Shown here one piece after another: positions 7,388 through 17,485 of a stretch of 17,500 nucleotides of DNA. The notes under the pieces were generated by a model. That model was not told the DNA's origin, did no database searches, and worked only from the letters and a program-made list of their open reading frames with translations. The stretch's first letter is position 1, and every line of letters starts with the position of its first letter. The translations under genes and the position numbers were made by a program. Source of the stretch: Conus ventricosus (Eukaryota; Mollusca; Gastropoda; Neogastropoda; Conidae); assembly GCA_018398815.1 (NCBI GenBank), contig CM031600.1, positions 56,697,493 to 56,714,992 on the forward strand, written 5' to 3'.

Positions 7388-10100
7388 AACAAGTTGTGAG
7401 TCCACTTGTGTGCTGTGTGGAGAAGCACTTCATCAAAAACTGTCAAGAAACAGTGAAGCAGACTGAAAAAGGTGTTGCAGGTTTCCTTAATGCATACCGT
7501 TTGAAAATTGAGAAAAAAATAACATTTTTACGTTGGACAAACTGTACATAAAGTGTGTCGTCAGGCGTAATGCAAACTCGAACGTTTCAAGCGAGTTTTT
7601 AAACGACAGAGAAGGCTCTGGACTTTGAAGATCCAAATAACCTAGTACTTAGATCCAATCAGATGAATTTTGATATTTCCAATGATTGCCTTCTTTTGTG
7701 CACAGCCTGTTAAAGATGTAAGAAAGGAAACATCTCCGTTTATAGATCAGGACATTTATTTTTCCAGTAAAATGTTGAAAGACATTTGTTTGCATTGGAG
7801 ACCAAAGACAGTGGGCTCACTGCATTGGAAGATAAAAGCTGTCATGATTTCATGCGGCAGAGTTGTAAAACAAAAGCAGTGAGTGTAAATTTCAGAACAC
7901 TGAAAGAAATCCAAAGGCGTTCAGATCTTCAGAGAAGAAACGCAGATATGATGTGCCAAAAAGGGGAGCCTGGGATACACATCGTGCGAACCCCTTCCAG
8001 TGCATTCTTTTTTTAAAGAAATGTGATAAAGCATCACAATCACTGACTTTGTAAATAGATGGAAGGGCACTTATAGATGGGGGCACTTCTTACACAGAAT
8101 AATACATGCGGCCGAAAATACAAAACCACTTTGGAGATAAAAGCAAAAATTTCTGCACAGAGGAAAACAAAATGTCGTCACTTAAGGATCAACTTGGGAA
8201 TCCTTGCGCAGTTTGCAAAGTCCAACAGGAAAAAGACACTGAGAAAAAGAGAAAAAACAAACAAACAGAAAAATAAAAAACAGCAGAAGATTACTTCGTC
8301 AGGTTTTTAAAAAAAACGCTGACACCAAAAAACAGAATATCCATCAGCATCAGAGTTTTCAACATTCAAGAAATTTGACATTACCATCCTCATCGCTTCT
8401 TTTTCTTAAAAACCGTGTGGAAAGGGAAAAAGATCAAAATTTGAAAATTGCTTCTCTAGGTCAGGCACTGATGCAAGCAGCTCGGCCAAAAGTACTCATC
8501 CGACCCCTTCAGATTGCATTTGGGAGTTGCCATGCACACCTGACTAGCTCCGAGAATTGTTGAACGAATTCACAGACTTGGTTTGGTTCTTTCATACACC
8601 GAGATTAATTTGCTTGAAATGTGTGCTGCTGCCGAGCAGGGAAGAGATTTGGGGGCGTCAACCCTAACAGCTTAATTCAGTTTGTGGCTGACAATGTGGA
8701 CCATCAGGTCAGGACGCTTGATGGGATAGTACCTTTCATGGTATGGGGAAATTTGGCGCCGTGACCCCTGGTACAAAACAAAACAAAGCTGTCCATCGTG
8801 ATGTAAACATATCGCCAGAAAAAATTTCAGCAATTGGCAAAATTTCCCATTCGCTATTTTGAAGCCTCTGCGCCTAGTCTTCATTGGCATATGAAGTATT
8901 ACAAAACTTCGGTATTTATGACAGAACCAGGCAACTGGATCTTCTGTGGAAAATTTCCTAGTCTCTCCGTTCCCCACGTCCAGGTTCGTCTGGGATGATG
9001 CAAACTGTAAGTAACGGAAACTACCCTGGTCAAGCAGCTTTACATTTCACCTGATTATAGACATGGACCCAACAATACGAGCTGCACATTCTCCACACTG
9101 CACTTGGTCTCATCACTTTGGGTAGCGTTTACAACTGCACACCAGTTCTGACCTTCGGCCAACCACTCTGGTGGAGATCAACGATGATCACTGATCATGA
9201 GCCAGCTAGCAGTGCACTGCATTCCATCGTCCTTCGCCTGGGAGGATTCCACTGTGAAATGAGTTACCTTGGTTGCATTGGAAAACTCATGGCAGGATCT
9301 GGACTTGAGCAAGTTTTGGAAGTGGTGTATGCTCAAAACTCGGGCATCCATATGGTAAGCGGCAAGTCTGTTTCAAGAGCTGTCTGTGGACACTTCCCCG
9401 TAGATGCTGTGCTCAACGCACTGATTCTATCTAGAACCTTCAACTTACCCTTTAAACACACTCAGTTCAGCAGCATGAAGACGCAAACAAAGGAGAAATA
9501 CGTTCATTGGCATCACCAATTCATGACGATGACTCCCACAGGAACAAGAAGATGAAGAACTGGGAACAATGAAAGAAAGACCCAGTAGCAGCATTTCAGA
9601 TCACCAAGGCCTTTTATGTGTCTTGTCTTTGTATGACCGTGTCACCAAGAAGGAACATACTGCAGAGACGAAAGAAGGTGCTGACATAAAAGCATGGAAA
9701 ACAACTTCTTGATACAAAAGCTGACCTTGAAGGAAGCCGCCTGTCCCGCCTTTGGCTTCAGTATATGCATATGATGGACACACTCCGGCAGTTTTTGAAG
9801 GCAGAAAGGACAGGCAATTGTATGCTGCATCTCCATGTCTTAGAAAGAATGCTGCCCTACCTGGGCGGCAGGTCACTCTCCCGTATACCACATCAGTGCA
9901 CATATACCTTCAGCAAATGCAGCAACGAGAGATCGCCATCCAGATACCTCTATGCCTTTCAGTATGAAAGAATGTCCTGCGCAGGAGTGACAGGTACTGG
10001 GCTGGGGCTGAGCACTGATATGGTCATTGAGCAAGTCCTGATGAAGTGTGTGATACACGGGCTGATCGGACTTGCAAGGGCTACCCCAAATTGGATTACA
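7388..10100 (+). pseudogene. relic of a large uncharacterised multi-copy invertebrate protein, C-terminally truncated
   Basis: Successive blocks in shifting frames read as one protein. A pyrimidine tract plus CAG acceptor-like site precedes 7388-7548 (KQTEKGVAGFLNAYRLK). About 7655-7985 has a Cys-rich CLLCAQPVKDVRK segment (split by an extra T) and AVSVNFRTLKEIQ. 8400-8560 reads LKIASLGQALMQAARPKVL, 8547-8640 VLSYTEINLLE, 8648-8757 IQFVADNVDHQVRTLDG, 8758-8847 AVTPGTKQNKAVHRDVN, and 8881-9048 LLWKIS, a TAG, then SPRPGSSGMMQTV. 9118-9555 is the longest clean block (VLTFGQPLWW, IVLRLGGFHCEMSYLGCIG, VYAQ, KSVSRAVCGHF). 9720-10100 has RLWLQYMHMMDTLRQFLKAE, RRSDRYWAG and LSTDMVIEQVLM. From memory this order matches a long, unnamed family abundant in cnidarian, brachiopod and mollusc genomes, often many copies per genome; I cannot give an accession. 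Function unknown. At least eight frameshifts or stops make it dead. No introns are needed within it, which would suit a retrocopy or transposon-borne gene. Confidence 0.75.
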
Positions 10101-10133
10101 TCTGAAGGTGTTCATTTCTTCCTGGATTTTTAA

Positions 10134-11018
10134 AAATCAGTTTTGTGTGATTTCACTGTCTAGAACTGACGCTGTGTCTATGTGTCTAGGGCAATGCAGC
10201 GGTAAGTGATTTACTTGTGTTCACGTCCAGGCAAAATGATTTCATGTGATTTCAGATGTTCGTTTAAACTGTAAAACCCAAACCGCTTCCCGGTTCAGTA
10301 CATTTTCAGCAATATTTGCTCAGCCTTGCTTCTCTCTATTTATTTTCTTATCTAAACTTCATTCAGTACCTTGAGATATTTCGAATGATATGCTACATGA
10401 CTATATTTTTCGAATTTGTGAAGAAATGCTAAAAATAGATTTATGATGACGTCATAACCTTATGAAAAAGTGACCTCGCGACATTTGAACGTTGTACTTT
10501 TTTGATATGTTAAAAGTTCACTATTTCCCTACCCCTTCCACTTTAAATCATTACTATTGCAATTAGTTCCTTTCTTCACTCTTTTTTTTACATTGGCTTA
10601 CCGCATATTACCCCCCTTCACAAAGAAGCGGGTCAGTGCTCTGTCCGTACACTCCTGCTGGTACTTGTGAGACAGAGGAAAAGGAAGGGAAGCCCGCGGG
10701 CGTGAGTATGGGGTAACAGATCTCCGGCGTGCATGGATCGCCGAGTGCGCGCGCTAGCTGGACTGGCTCTGAGTGAACAACGGTGCCATGACGCGGCTGG
10801 TTTGCGAGATGAGGTTTGGTCACATTTTGGGAGGATGGGCCTTGGTGTTACTTACGGAGCTTCAGCGTTAGGGACCCCCGGGTTTCAGCGTATTTATGGT
10901 TCCTTCCAGTGGCAAACTTCTCATAAAGTCCCTCGCAAGTTTCTTTTCCCTACGAAATCCTCCTCCAGACTATCGAATTCTTAGGGAAAGCGTTTTAAGT
11001 GCGATTTTACATGTGCTG
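10134..11018. other. Gene-free stretch with a CpG-rich patch at about 10685-10830
   Basis: 10134-10600 is AT-rich with no coding signal. 10685-10830 is GC/CpG-rich (CCCGCGGGCG, GTGCGCGCGC), with overlapping short open frames on both strands that have no recognisable motif. Confidence 0.55.
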
Positions 11019-11020
11019 CG

Positions 11021-11186
11021 CACACACACACCTTCACACCACCACACAACACACACACACACACACCACACACACACACACAACAACACACTTCTCTTCT
11101 CTCTCTTCACACACACACTCTTTCTCTCTCCACAACCACACACACACACTACACACACATAACACAACACACACACACACACACAC
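11021..11186. repeat. interrupted (CA)n microsatellite
   Basis: CA runs interrupted by CT-rich sequence (TCTCTTCTCTCTCTTC, TTTCTCTCTCC) and by CAACA steps. Confidence 0.95.
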
Positions 11187-11509
11187 GATTACAATATATA
11201 CCGCGCGCGTTTCGCGCAACCTATCGCAGGGTCTTTACCCTCCGATGCCAGCGAGCGAGTGTAGCCTAACGTTTTTTTTTTTAAGAAGAAAAAGGGAAAT
11301 AAAGAAACCTCTGAATTTCTTATGTTTCTTCGCCTGATTGTGAACGAAAGGGAAAGTGGGGATGGTTGCATTCTTTCCCAAAAACCTTAATATAGGAGGG
11401 GAAACGACTGTCTGATAGACTCCACAATAATTTAGCGCACCAAGACGTCACACATTTCAGTTGATAACGGTAGGAACGTGAGGAGAGGTGAGGTGAGAAG
11501 AGAGGGCAT
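11187..11509. other. Gene-free stretch
   Basis: A short CGCGCGCG block near 11202-11216, an oligo-T run at 11272-11282 and A-rich sequence. No supported gene. Confidence 0.6.
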
Positions 11510-11555
<46 letters not shown>

Positions 11556-11650
11556 CGGGGATCAGGGGGAGGGGGAGGAAGGAAAGAGGAGGGAGGTGTG
11601 GAGGAGAGGAAGGGGCAGGGGAAACTAGGGAGGGGTGGGCGGTGCAAGTG
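11510..11650 (+). repeat. 46-base G homopolymer and flanking purine-rich tract
   Basis: G runs unbroken from 11510 to 11555, then C, then GGGG and a GGGGA/GGAGGAA tract to about 11650. Homopolymer length is probably imprecise. Confidence 0.95.
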
Positions 11651-11837
11651 TTTTGGGGTGCAATGTAAACGAATCGGCCATCCTCACATTGGAAGTGTAT
11701 TTTTCTAGTTAACAGATGCTTTTTTTTCCAGTTGGATTCAAATTAGCCTAAAGAGACCAACAAACCAAACTGTTGGGATTTAAAAATATAAAAAAAAAAA
11801 AAGCCTGCATAGCGCGGGCGCATGAATCGCGGATTGT

Positions 11838-12135
11838 GTGTGTGTGTGTGGTGGTGTGTGTGTGTGTGTGCGTGCGTGTGCGTGTGTGGTGTGTGTGGTG
11901 TGTGTGGGGTGTGTGCTTTGTGCGTGCGTGCATGCGGTGCGTGGTGTGCGATTGCAAGCTACTTGCTTGCTTGTGCCGTTTGCGGCTTGCCGCGAGCGCG
12001 CGCGCACGCGGCGCGCGCACGCGCGCGCGCGTGCGTGCGTGCGTGGTTGCGTGCGCGCGCGCGCGCGGTGTGTGTGTGGTGTGTTGTGGTGCGTTTTGTG
12101 TGTGTTTGTGAAAAATGTGTGTGTAAGTATGTGGT
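11838..12135. repeat. compound (GT)n/(CG)n alternating purine-pyrimidine tract
   Basis: GT runs flank an alternating GC/CA core at 11993-12068, of a type able to adopt Z-DNA. Long frames on both strands (Val/Cys or His/Thr/Arg/Ala rich) are composition artefacts. Confidence 0.95.
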
Positions 12136-12142
12136 GCATGTG

Positions 12143-12180
12143 CAGAGAGACAGAGAGAGAGAGAGAAGAGAGAGAGAGAG

Positions 12181-12217
<37 letters not shown>
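12143..12217. repeat. (GA)n microsatellite
   Basis: Purine-only GA runs with AAG interruptions, directly after the GT/CG tract, followed by A-rich sequence. Confidence 0.95.
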
Positions 12218-12222
<5 letters not shown>

Positions 12223-12790
12223 CAATAAACAAGAATAAAAGAGCTGTGGATGCAAATAAGAAAAAAAGCAAAAAAGCAAAAAAAGAACAACCAGGGGGGG
12301 GGGAGTTGGAAGAGGGGTGAGAAAGGGGTAAGAAAGCAGTTTGGGGAAACGGATATGAAGGGAAAGGAACCATGAATAAACACAAAAAAACAAAAAAAAA
12401 AAAAAAAAAAAGGGTCACATGAACTTCGTTAGCAACGGCAAAGGATCAAATACACCCGCTAAACCTTTATTGCCCTTTTTTTTGTTTGTTTGTTTGTCTG
12501 TGGTGTTATGGCACCTGCTTTTCAGCAAACTCATTCAGAAAAACGTGCAATCAGACGCTACCTATTTTGCGGCTTTATTTGACATATAGTTGAGCACGAT
12601 GGCGGGTCAGCCCAAAAGAAAAGGGGTTCCAACCCCCAAGGTCTGAAATCGGACGAGCTTCTTCACGTGTGCAATACCCTCCCTTGATCCCTCCTCACCC
12701 CCCCCCCCCCCCCCCCCCCCCTCGCCCTCGCGCCTCCTTCCCCTCCCTCCCATCTCTTTCTGTTTGTTATTCGATTTCAGTGCCTATTCA
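12218..12790. other. Gene-free stretch with A-runs and a C24 run
   Basis: Contains A-rich 12255-12290, an A run near 12394-12410, (TTTG)n near 12482-12497 and 24 C at 12698-12721. No coding frame supported. Confidence 0.6.
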
Positions 12791-12983
12791 TGATAAAATA
12801 ACGAATAATCCAAAGAACATGTTTTGCTGATGATTTTTTTTTTTCGGATTTAATGATAAATAACGAATAATCAAAAGAACCTTTTTGTTGACGATTTTTA
12901 TTGAATTTAATGACAAATAACGAATAATCAAAATAACTAAAATAACATGTTTTGTGTACGATTTTTTTTAAATCGGATTTAAC
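12791..12983. repeat. three-unit AT-rich tandem repeat, about 60 bp per unit
   Basis: Units start at 12791, 12854 and 12911, each opening TGAtAAATAACGAATAATC (with small changes) and closing with a T-rich run and GGATTTAA or GAATTTAA. Periods are about 63, 57 and 72 bp; unit 3 carries an extra AACTAAAAT step. Confidence 0.85.
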
Positions 12984-14270
12984 ATAAGACGCATGCAACC
13001 ACTACCTGCCTCTCATTCCCAACGCACTCTCCCCCTTTTTCTTTTCGTTTTTAAAGAACGGGTATGTCCCTCTGAACATCCCACATGACAAACCCCCGTT
13101 GCTGGTACTCCCCCCGGTGGGGGGCCCTTCGGCCGATCTGGCACAGGCACCCCTCTGGACTGCCTGCACCGTAACCGCCACTGGAGAAAAGCGAGCTGGT
13201 GACTGTGTCGCCTTGGAGGGGGGGGGGGGGGGGGGGTGAGGTGTGAGAGGGGTGGGAGAGAGGGTAACTATTGTGGGAGCTATGTTTTCTCAGCACACAC
13301 AGTGGGAACAGTAAAAACCACGCAGACAAACCAAACCCCGAACCTTTTTATCTTTCTTCATCTTCTGTACCTCCCAAAATGGCTACCCTCAAATATCGCC
13401 CGTTCTGGATCTTAACCGGAGGGGGGGAGGGGGGGGGGGGCATACTCAATGAAGTCTTGTTGTGGTCCTAAGGCCACCAAGCACGCATGGGAGCTGCTGA
13501 CGTTCATTTCGCCTTAAAGCCCCCTCACCGGAGGAGGCCCTGAGCCCTGGGGCGTGACTCCAGCGGTGTTCAGTGGGGCTCGTTCTCATTCCATACGCTC
13601 ACCGATGACTAAAAGCAAGAGGACCGTAACCGCTTGGTCTTGGAGACATGCCCGGTGTCCATCTACACAGGCCACTAAACGAATTCCAGACGATTCCCTC
13701 AACTCTCATACAAACCTAGTCAACTGATTTGGGCACTTCTCTCTTATGTCCGCTACAGGATACCTAATTCATTCACATCTATTTCGATGAGTAATGGTGG
13801 TCAGTGTTAAATCCATCATGGATGTTAACCAATCAGTGTGAGCAAAGATCTCCTCGGGGATTGAGGAACTGACATCGTTCCCCTCTTTCTCGTCTAACAC
13901 ACGGAAATGAGATAACCCAATTTCCACAAAACCGCATCCAAAAGAAGACCAGAAAGCTGGACAGATAACACGTGTTCCAACTGCTGGCTATTTTTTCCTC
14001 CGGACTTGTCAAGATGCATTACACCGATACACTGCTCGCTCAAACGTTGGCTCACTGTGAGCAGGGGAGAGGAAAAGAAAGCAAAAGCGACAGAACGAAC
14101 ACACGACAAGGCAGATGCAGCGAGTTTCGACGCCGGGGACTTTTACCGACGAGAACAAAGTAGAGCTGCTTTATGGGTGTTGTGTGGCTTTGTATTGTCG
14201 TCTTCCGCCTTTTAGACTGAACCGGCGATTTACGACAGACAAGACTTAGCCGCTAGGTGTAGAAAAGGTG
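12984..14270. other. Gene-free stretch with G-runs and a GC palindrome
   Basis: G19 at 13218-13236, G-rich 13421-13440, and CCCCCC-GGT-GGGGGG at 13110-13124. Open frames on either strand are under 100 codons and carry no motif I recognise. 13480-14270 is ordinary-looking unique DNA. Confidence 0.55.
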
Positions 14271-14278
14271 GAAGAATA

Positions 14279-14455
14279 TGTGTGTGTGTGTGTGTGTGTG
14301 GGGGGGGGGGAGATGTTTGGGTTGGGGTCTATGGGCGTGTATTTGTGCGCGCCAGTGTGCACGAGTGTGCTCGCGTATGCACGGCGCGCGCGCGCGCGTG
14401 TGTGCGTGTATGTGTGTGTGTGTGTGTGTTTATGCGTGCGTGTGTCCGTGCGTGC

Positions 14456-14491
<36 letters not shown>

Positions 14492-14575
14492 ATACGTGTG
14501 TGTGCACGTGTGCGTGTGTGTGTGTGTGCGCGCGTGCGCGTGCGTACGTGCATGCGTGCGTGTATGTGTGTGTGT
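14279..14575. repeat. (GT)n microsatellite with GCGC/GCGT blocks
   Basis: About 300 bp of alternating purine-pyrimidine sequence, interrupted by a G-run near 14301-14310 and CGCGCGCGCG near 14385-14398. Cys/Val-rich frames across it are artefacts. Confidence 0.95.
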
Positions 14576-15224
14576 AGGGAAGGGGCGAGGGTGGGGAAGG
14601 GAAGGAGGAGGGGTGGAGACTTGAAAGCCGTCGCGAGGGGACAGCCGAGGAGACCAGATCGAGAAGAAGCGGCAGAAGTAATGAGCAAACCCTTGGAAGA
14701 GTCATTAGGCTTATCACAAGGGCTCTCCGCCTCCCCATCAATCCAGCATTCCAGACGACGTACTGGTCTAGTCCCCCCCCCCCCTCCCCCCCCCACCTCC
14801 CTAATCCCCTAGAAGAGCATCTTCACTGAAGACGGTTGCTCCCCAGGACTAGCGGACGGTATGAGGCGGTTTGGCCATAAACGGTACTCGAGCTAGGTCT
14901 TCAGAGCCTGTGTAGAGACCCTCAGCCTAGGCTCCGAGTATGACACTCGGGCAGTGATCAGTAATCTGCCCTCGTCTGTCCTGTCAATCATCAGTCTTGG
15001 AAATCCCGGCAACTGCATCCTACTTTGCCAAACTCCAAACCATCTCTGATTGTCTGGCTCCCAAATTTTCCTGCCAACAGAACCAGACCGTTTTTTTTTC
15101 CTTTCTTTATTTTCTGTATACCACTTTTATCAAAGGATGCGAATTTTATCCGGAAATGACGAGATGAACAATACCAGCGGTGGCAAATATTACACGAAGG
15201 CTGCGCACATCCATTTGTTTTGCT
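14576..15224. other. Gene-free stretch with a C-run at 14773-14794
   Basis: Purine-rich sequence to about 14620, then unremarkable sequence and an interrupted C-run. Frames are short, without motifs. Confidence 0.55.
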
Positions 15225-16175
15225 GGGATCACCACAGAAAGTATAACGAAGAAGTAACGAGAGAAAAAAAAGAAGATGCGGGAGGAGAAAGAGAGGAGGA
15301 GGAGAAAAAGAAAAAGGGGAAGAGGAGGAGGACTAGTGGACTGCTTTGTCATATGCCCAGAACACTGGTGAATAATGAAACACTTTCAGATTCATCACGT
15401 CACATCGTATCACCTCATAACCCAATGGACCTAGGAATACTGCAAACAGACACGTGTACAAAAGTGCTGTGGCTGGTCGTCAATGCAGGGCGCTCTTTAA
15501 GACATACAGTTTTCACAAGCATACTTGTTGCATAACCTGAAGTTACTACATATCAAAACCAGATTAAACAAAATGTCTACCTCCTCCTCCCCACTAACCT
15601 TCTTCCCTCCCCTCTCTTTGCCTCAGGTGTATAAACAATCAAAGGCGAAGCTCGTTGCAACATGCCGCTCAGTGGGCCTAAATCCGCTGTGTTTCCGACT
15701 GTGCCTGCCAGAGTCTAAGCAAACACTAGAGCCGTGTTTCTGCCGTGTGTGGGCCGATCGCCGCAGTAATCTGTGTGCTCAGTGTCATCAGTCGGATGAG
15801 AAAGTGACCACAGGCAGTCCGATCCCTTGCCGCTAAGTCATCTCTTCAAGGCGACACCATCCACTCCCTCTCCCCTGTCTGTCCCTTTCCCGTACTCCTC
15901 CCCTCCCCCCGTATACTGCTACCACCACCACTCTTCTTCTAACGAACGTCAAGGTTTTGCCCTAATGGTTTACATCACAATCACGTTAAATAGCCACACC
16001 ATACATGAAGGTGATACGACAAACAGGTGTAATCACCCTTGGAGACTAGGGGAAGTGAACTATTCAACACTGCACTGGTATCACCAGAACGACAACACGT
16101 TAGAACTGGCAGTGAAAATGTCAACTTTTATGGCGACCACCACTTGGATTCAAAACATTTATGCCTGACATGCCC
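15225..16175 (+). repeat. left arm of a large imperfect inverted repeat
   Basis: Matches the reverse complement of 16475-17485 over nearly its whole length. Landmarks: ATGCCCAGAACACTG at about 15353 (partner near 17300), GTGCTGTGGCTGG near 15464, ATCAAAGGCGAAGCT near 15638, 40 identical bases at 15785-15824 (partner 16833-16872), and ACTGGCA..AAATGTCA near 16106. The best 190-bp core looks about 85% identical by eye; the edges are lower, with indels. Small frames such as 15525-15836 sit in it but change register between arms, so I do not call a gene. Confidence 0.85.
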
Positions 16176-16206
16176 TTAGATGTTCTGGCACTGAGCTAAC
16201 CAGTAA
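16133..16206 (-). ncRNA. possible tRNA-like (Pol III box A/B) head at the arm tip
   Basis: On minus, TAGCTCAGTGCC (from 16198) fits box A except for its last two bases. GTTTTGAATCC (16156-16146) matches 9 of 11 positions of box B. The spacing of about 42 bases is right for a tRNA-derived SINE head. The cloverleaf is poor, so it is not a working tRNA. The body would run leftward into the inverted-repeat arm. Confidence 0.3.
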
Positions 16207-16425
16207 CCTGTTGACCCAGGATGATCAGATTTGATAACATTTGAAGAATGCTTCAAGAAAATACAGTTGACAGACTTTTCCCCCCAGAAGAATAGATGAT
16301 GTGTTCTCACCAAACAGCTGGTAGCAATAACTACATCTGTCATGATCATCCAGTATGAACTATCACTGCTACCGCTGCTGCTGCTGTTTGTTGCTACTGC
16401 TGTGACAGAAAAAGGAACACATGAG

Positions 16426-16430
<5 letters not shown>

Positions 16431-16474
<44 letters not shown>
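16431..16474. repeat. (CA)n microsatellite in the inverted-repeat spacer
   Basis: 22 CA units directly abutting the right arm. The spacer (16176-16474) also holds a short CTG-rich run near 16372-16386. Confidence 0.95.
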
Positions 16475-16476
<2 letters not shown>

Positions 16477-17485
16477 CCTCTTTTCAGTGTTTTACAGTCA
16501 CACATTCCAAGTTCGAACACCGTAGCAATAAGTATGAAAACTGACATTTAGATGCCAGTCTAAACGTGCAGCAGTACCGATAAATACTGGTACAGTTGTG
16601 AGCTGGGTCCTCTCTTTCCATTCTCGGGAGTGTTTCCACATGTCTGTTGCATGAACTTTTGTGTAGGCGTGCCATTAAATCCTATTGTCACCTCTAACGA
16701 TCCAGAGGGCAAAAGTGGTGGGTGGTAGTGGTAGTAGAGTAGGAAGGGGAAGGATGCGGCTAAGCGGAAGGTGGTGGCACGGATCATCGGAGTAGACGAT
16801 ATCGCCACAAAGAGATGACTTAGCGGCAAAAAGATCGGACTGCCTGTGGTCACTTTCTCATCCGACTGATGACGCCAAGCACACAGATTAACTGCGGCGA
16901 TCGGCCCACACACACGGCTCTAGTGCTTGCTTTTCTGCTAGACTCTGGCACGCACAGCTCTGACACAAAGCGGATTTAGACCCACTGTATACGGCATGCT
17001 GCAATAAGCTTCGCCTTTGATTCTGTAATGTGCTGAGGCAGGGAGGGAGGAGAGGGCTGAAGTGGGGGAGGGGAGATAGGGGGGAGGAACCAGGCCTTTG
17101 CTCAATCTGGGTTTCACAGAAAGTAACCTCAGCTCATGAAACCAGCAGACTGGTGACACTGCGTGTCTTACACGCAGCCTACATTCTCAGCCAGCCACAA
17201 CATTGTTGTTCATGTGCCTGTCAAAGTACTACCCCTAGGACCTTTGGGTCGTTTGCGACGTGACCCGTCATGAAACTGAACAGGGCTCATCATTCATCAG
17301 TGTTCTGGGCATAGCACAAAGCATTTCAGTGCTTCCTCCTTTTCCCCTTTCTCTTTTGCTCCTCTTGCTCCCCTTTTTTGTTCCTCCCCCCCCCCCCCCC
17401 TTTTTATTTTTATTTTTTTACTTCATGATGTTTTTCTCATCTTCCTCTTCGTCACAGTGAATACGTTGACCACAGTTAAACCAGA
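16475..17485 (-). repeat. right arm of the large imperfect inverted repeat
   Basis: Reverse-complement partner of 15225-16175. It includes the 40-bp exact block at 16833-16872, AGCTTCGCCTTTGATT near 17007 and GTTCTGGGCATAGCACAAAG near 17302. Similarity still seems present near 17480, so the repeat may continue past the window edge. Purine/pyrimidine-rich segments (17040-17090, 17325-17400) match similar tracts in the left arm. Confidence 0.85.

Noticed and set aside
11748..12418. Overlapping frames of about 210 codons on minus and 138-160 on plus
   Set aside because: Produced by GT/CG and GA microsatellites plus A-runs; composition only.
13051..13329. 92-codon minus-strand frame with a GGYGAGSPEG segment
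   Set aside because: The N-terminal half is poly-Pro from a G-run; I could not match the remainder to any family, though it looks less random than its neighbours.
14279..14812. Cys/Val-rich frame of 176 codons and antisense His/Thr-rich frame
   Set aside because: Dipeptide translation of (GT)n with a non-homologous tail.
15525..15836. 103-codon plus frame, and 117-codon minus frame at 16560-16913, sharing QSDEKVTTGSP
   Set aside because: The shared peptide follows from the inverted repeat itself; indels shift frames between arms, so there is no sign of coding constraint.
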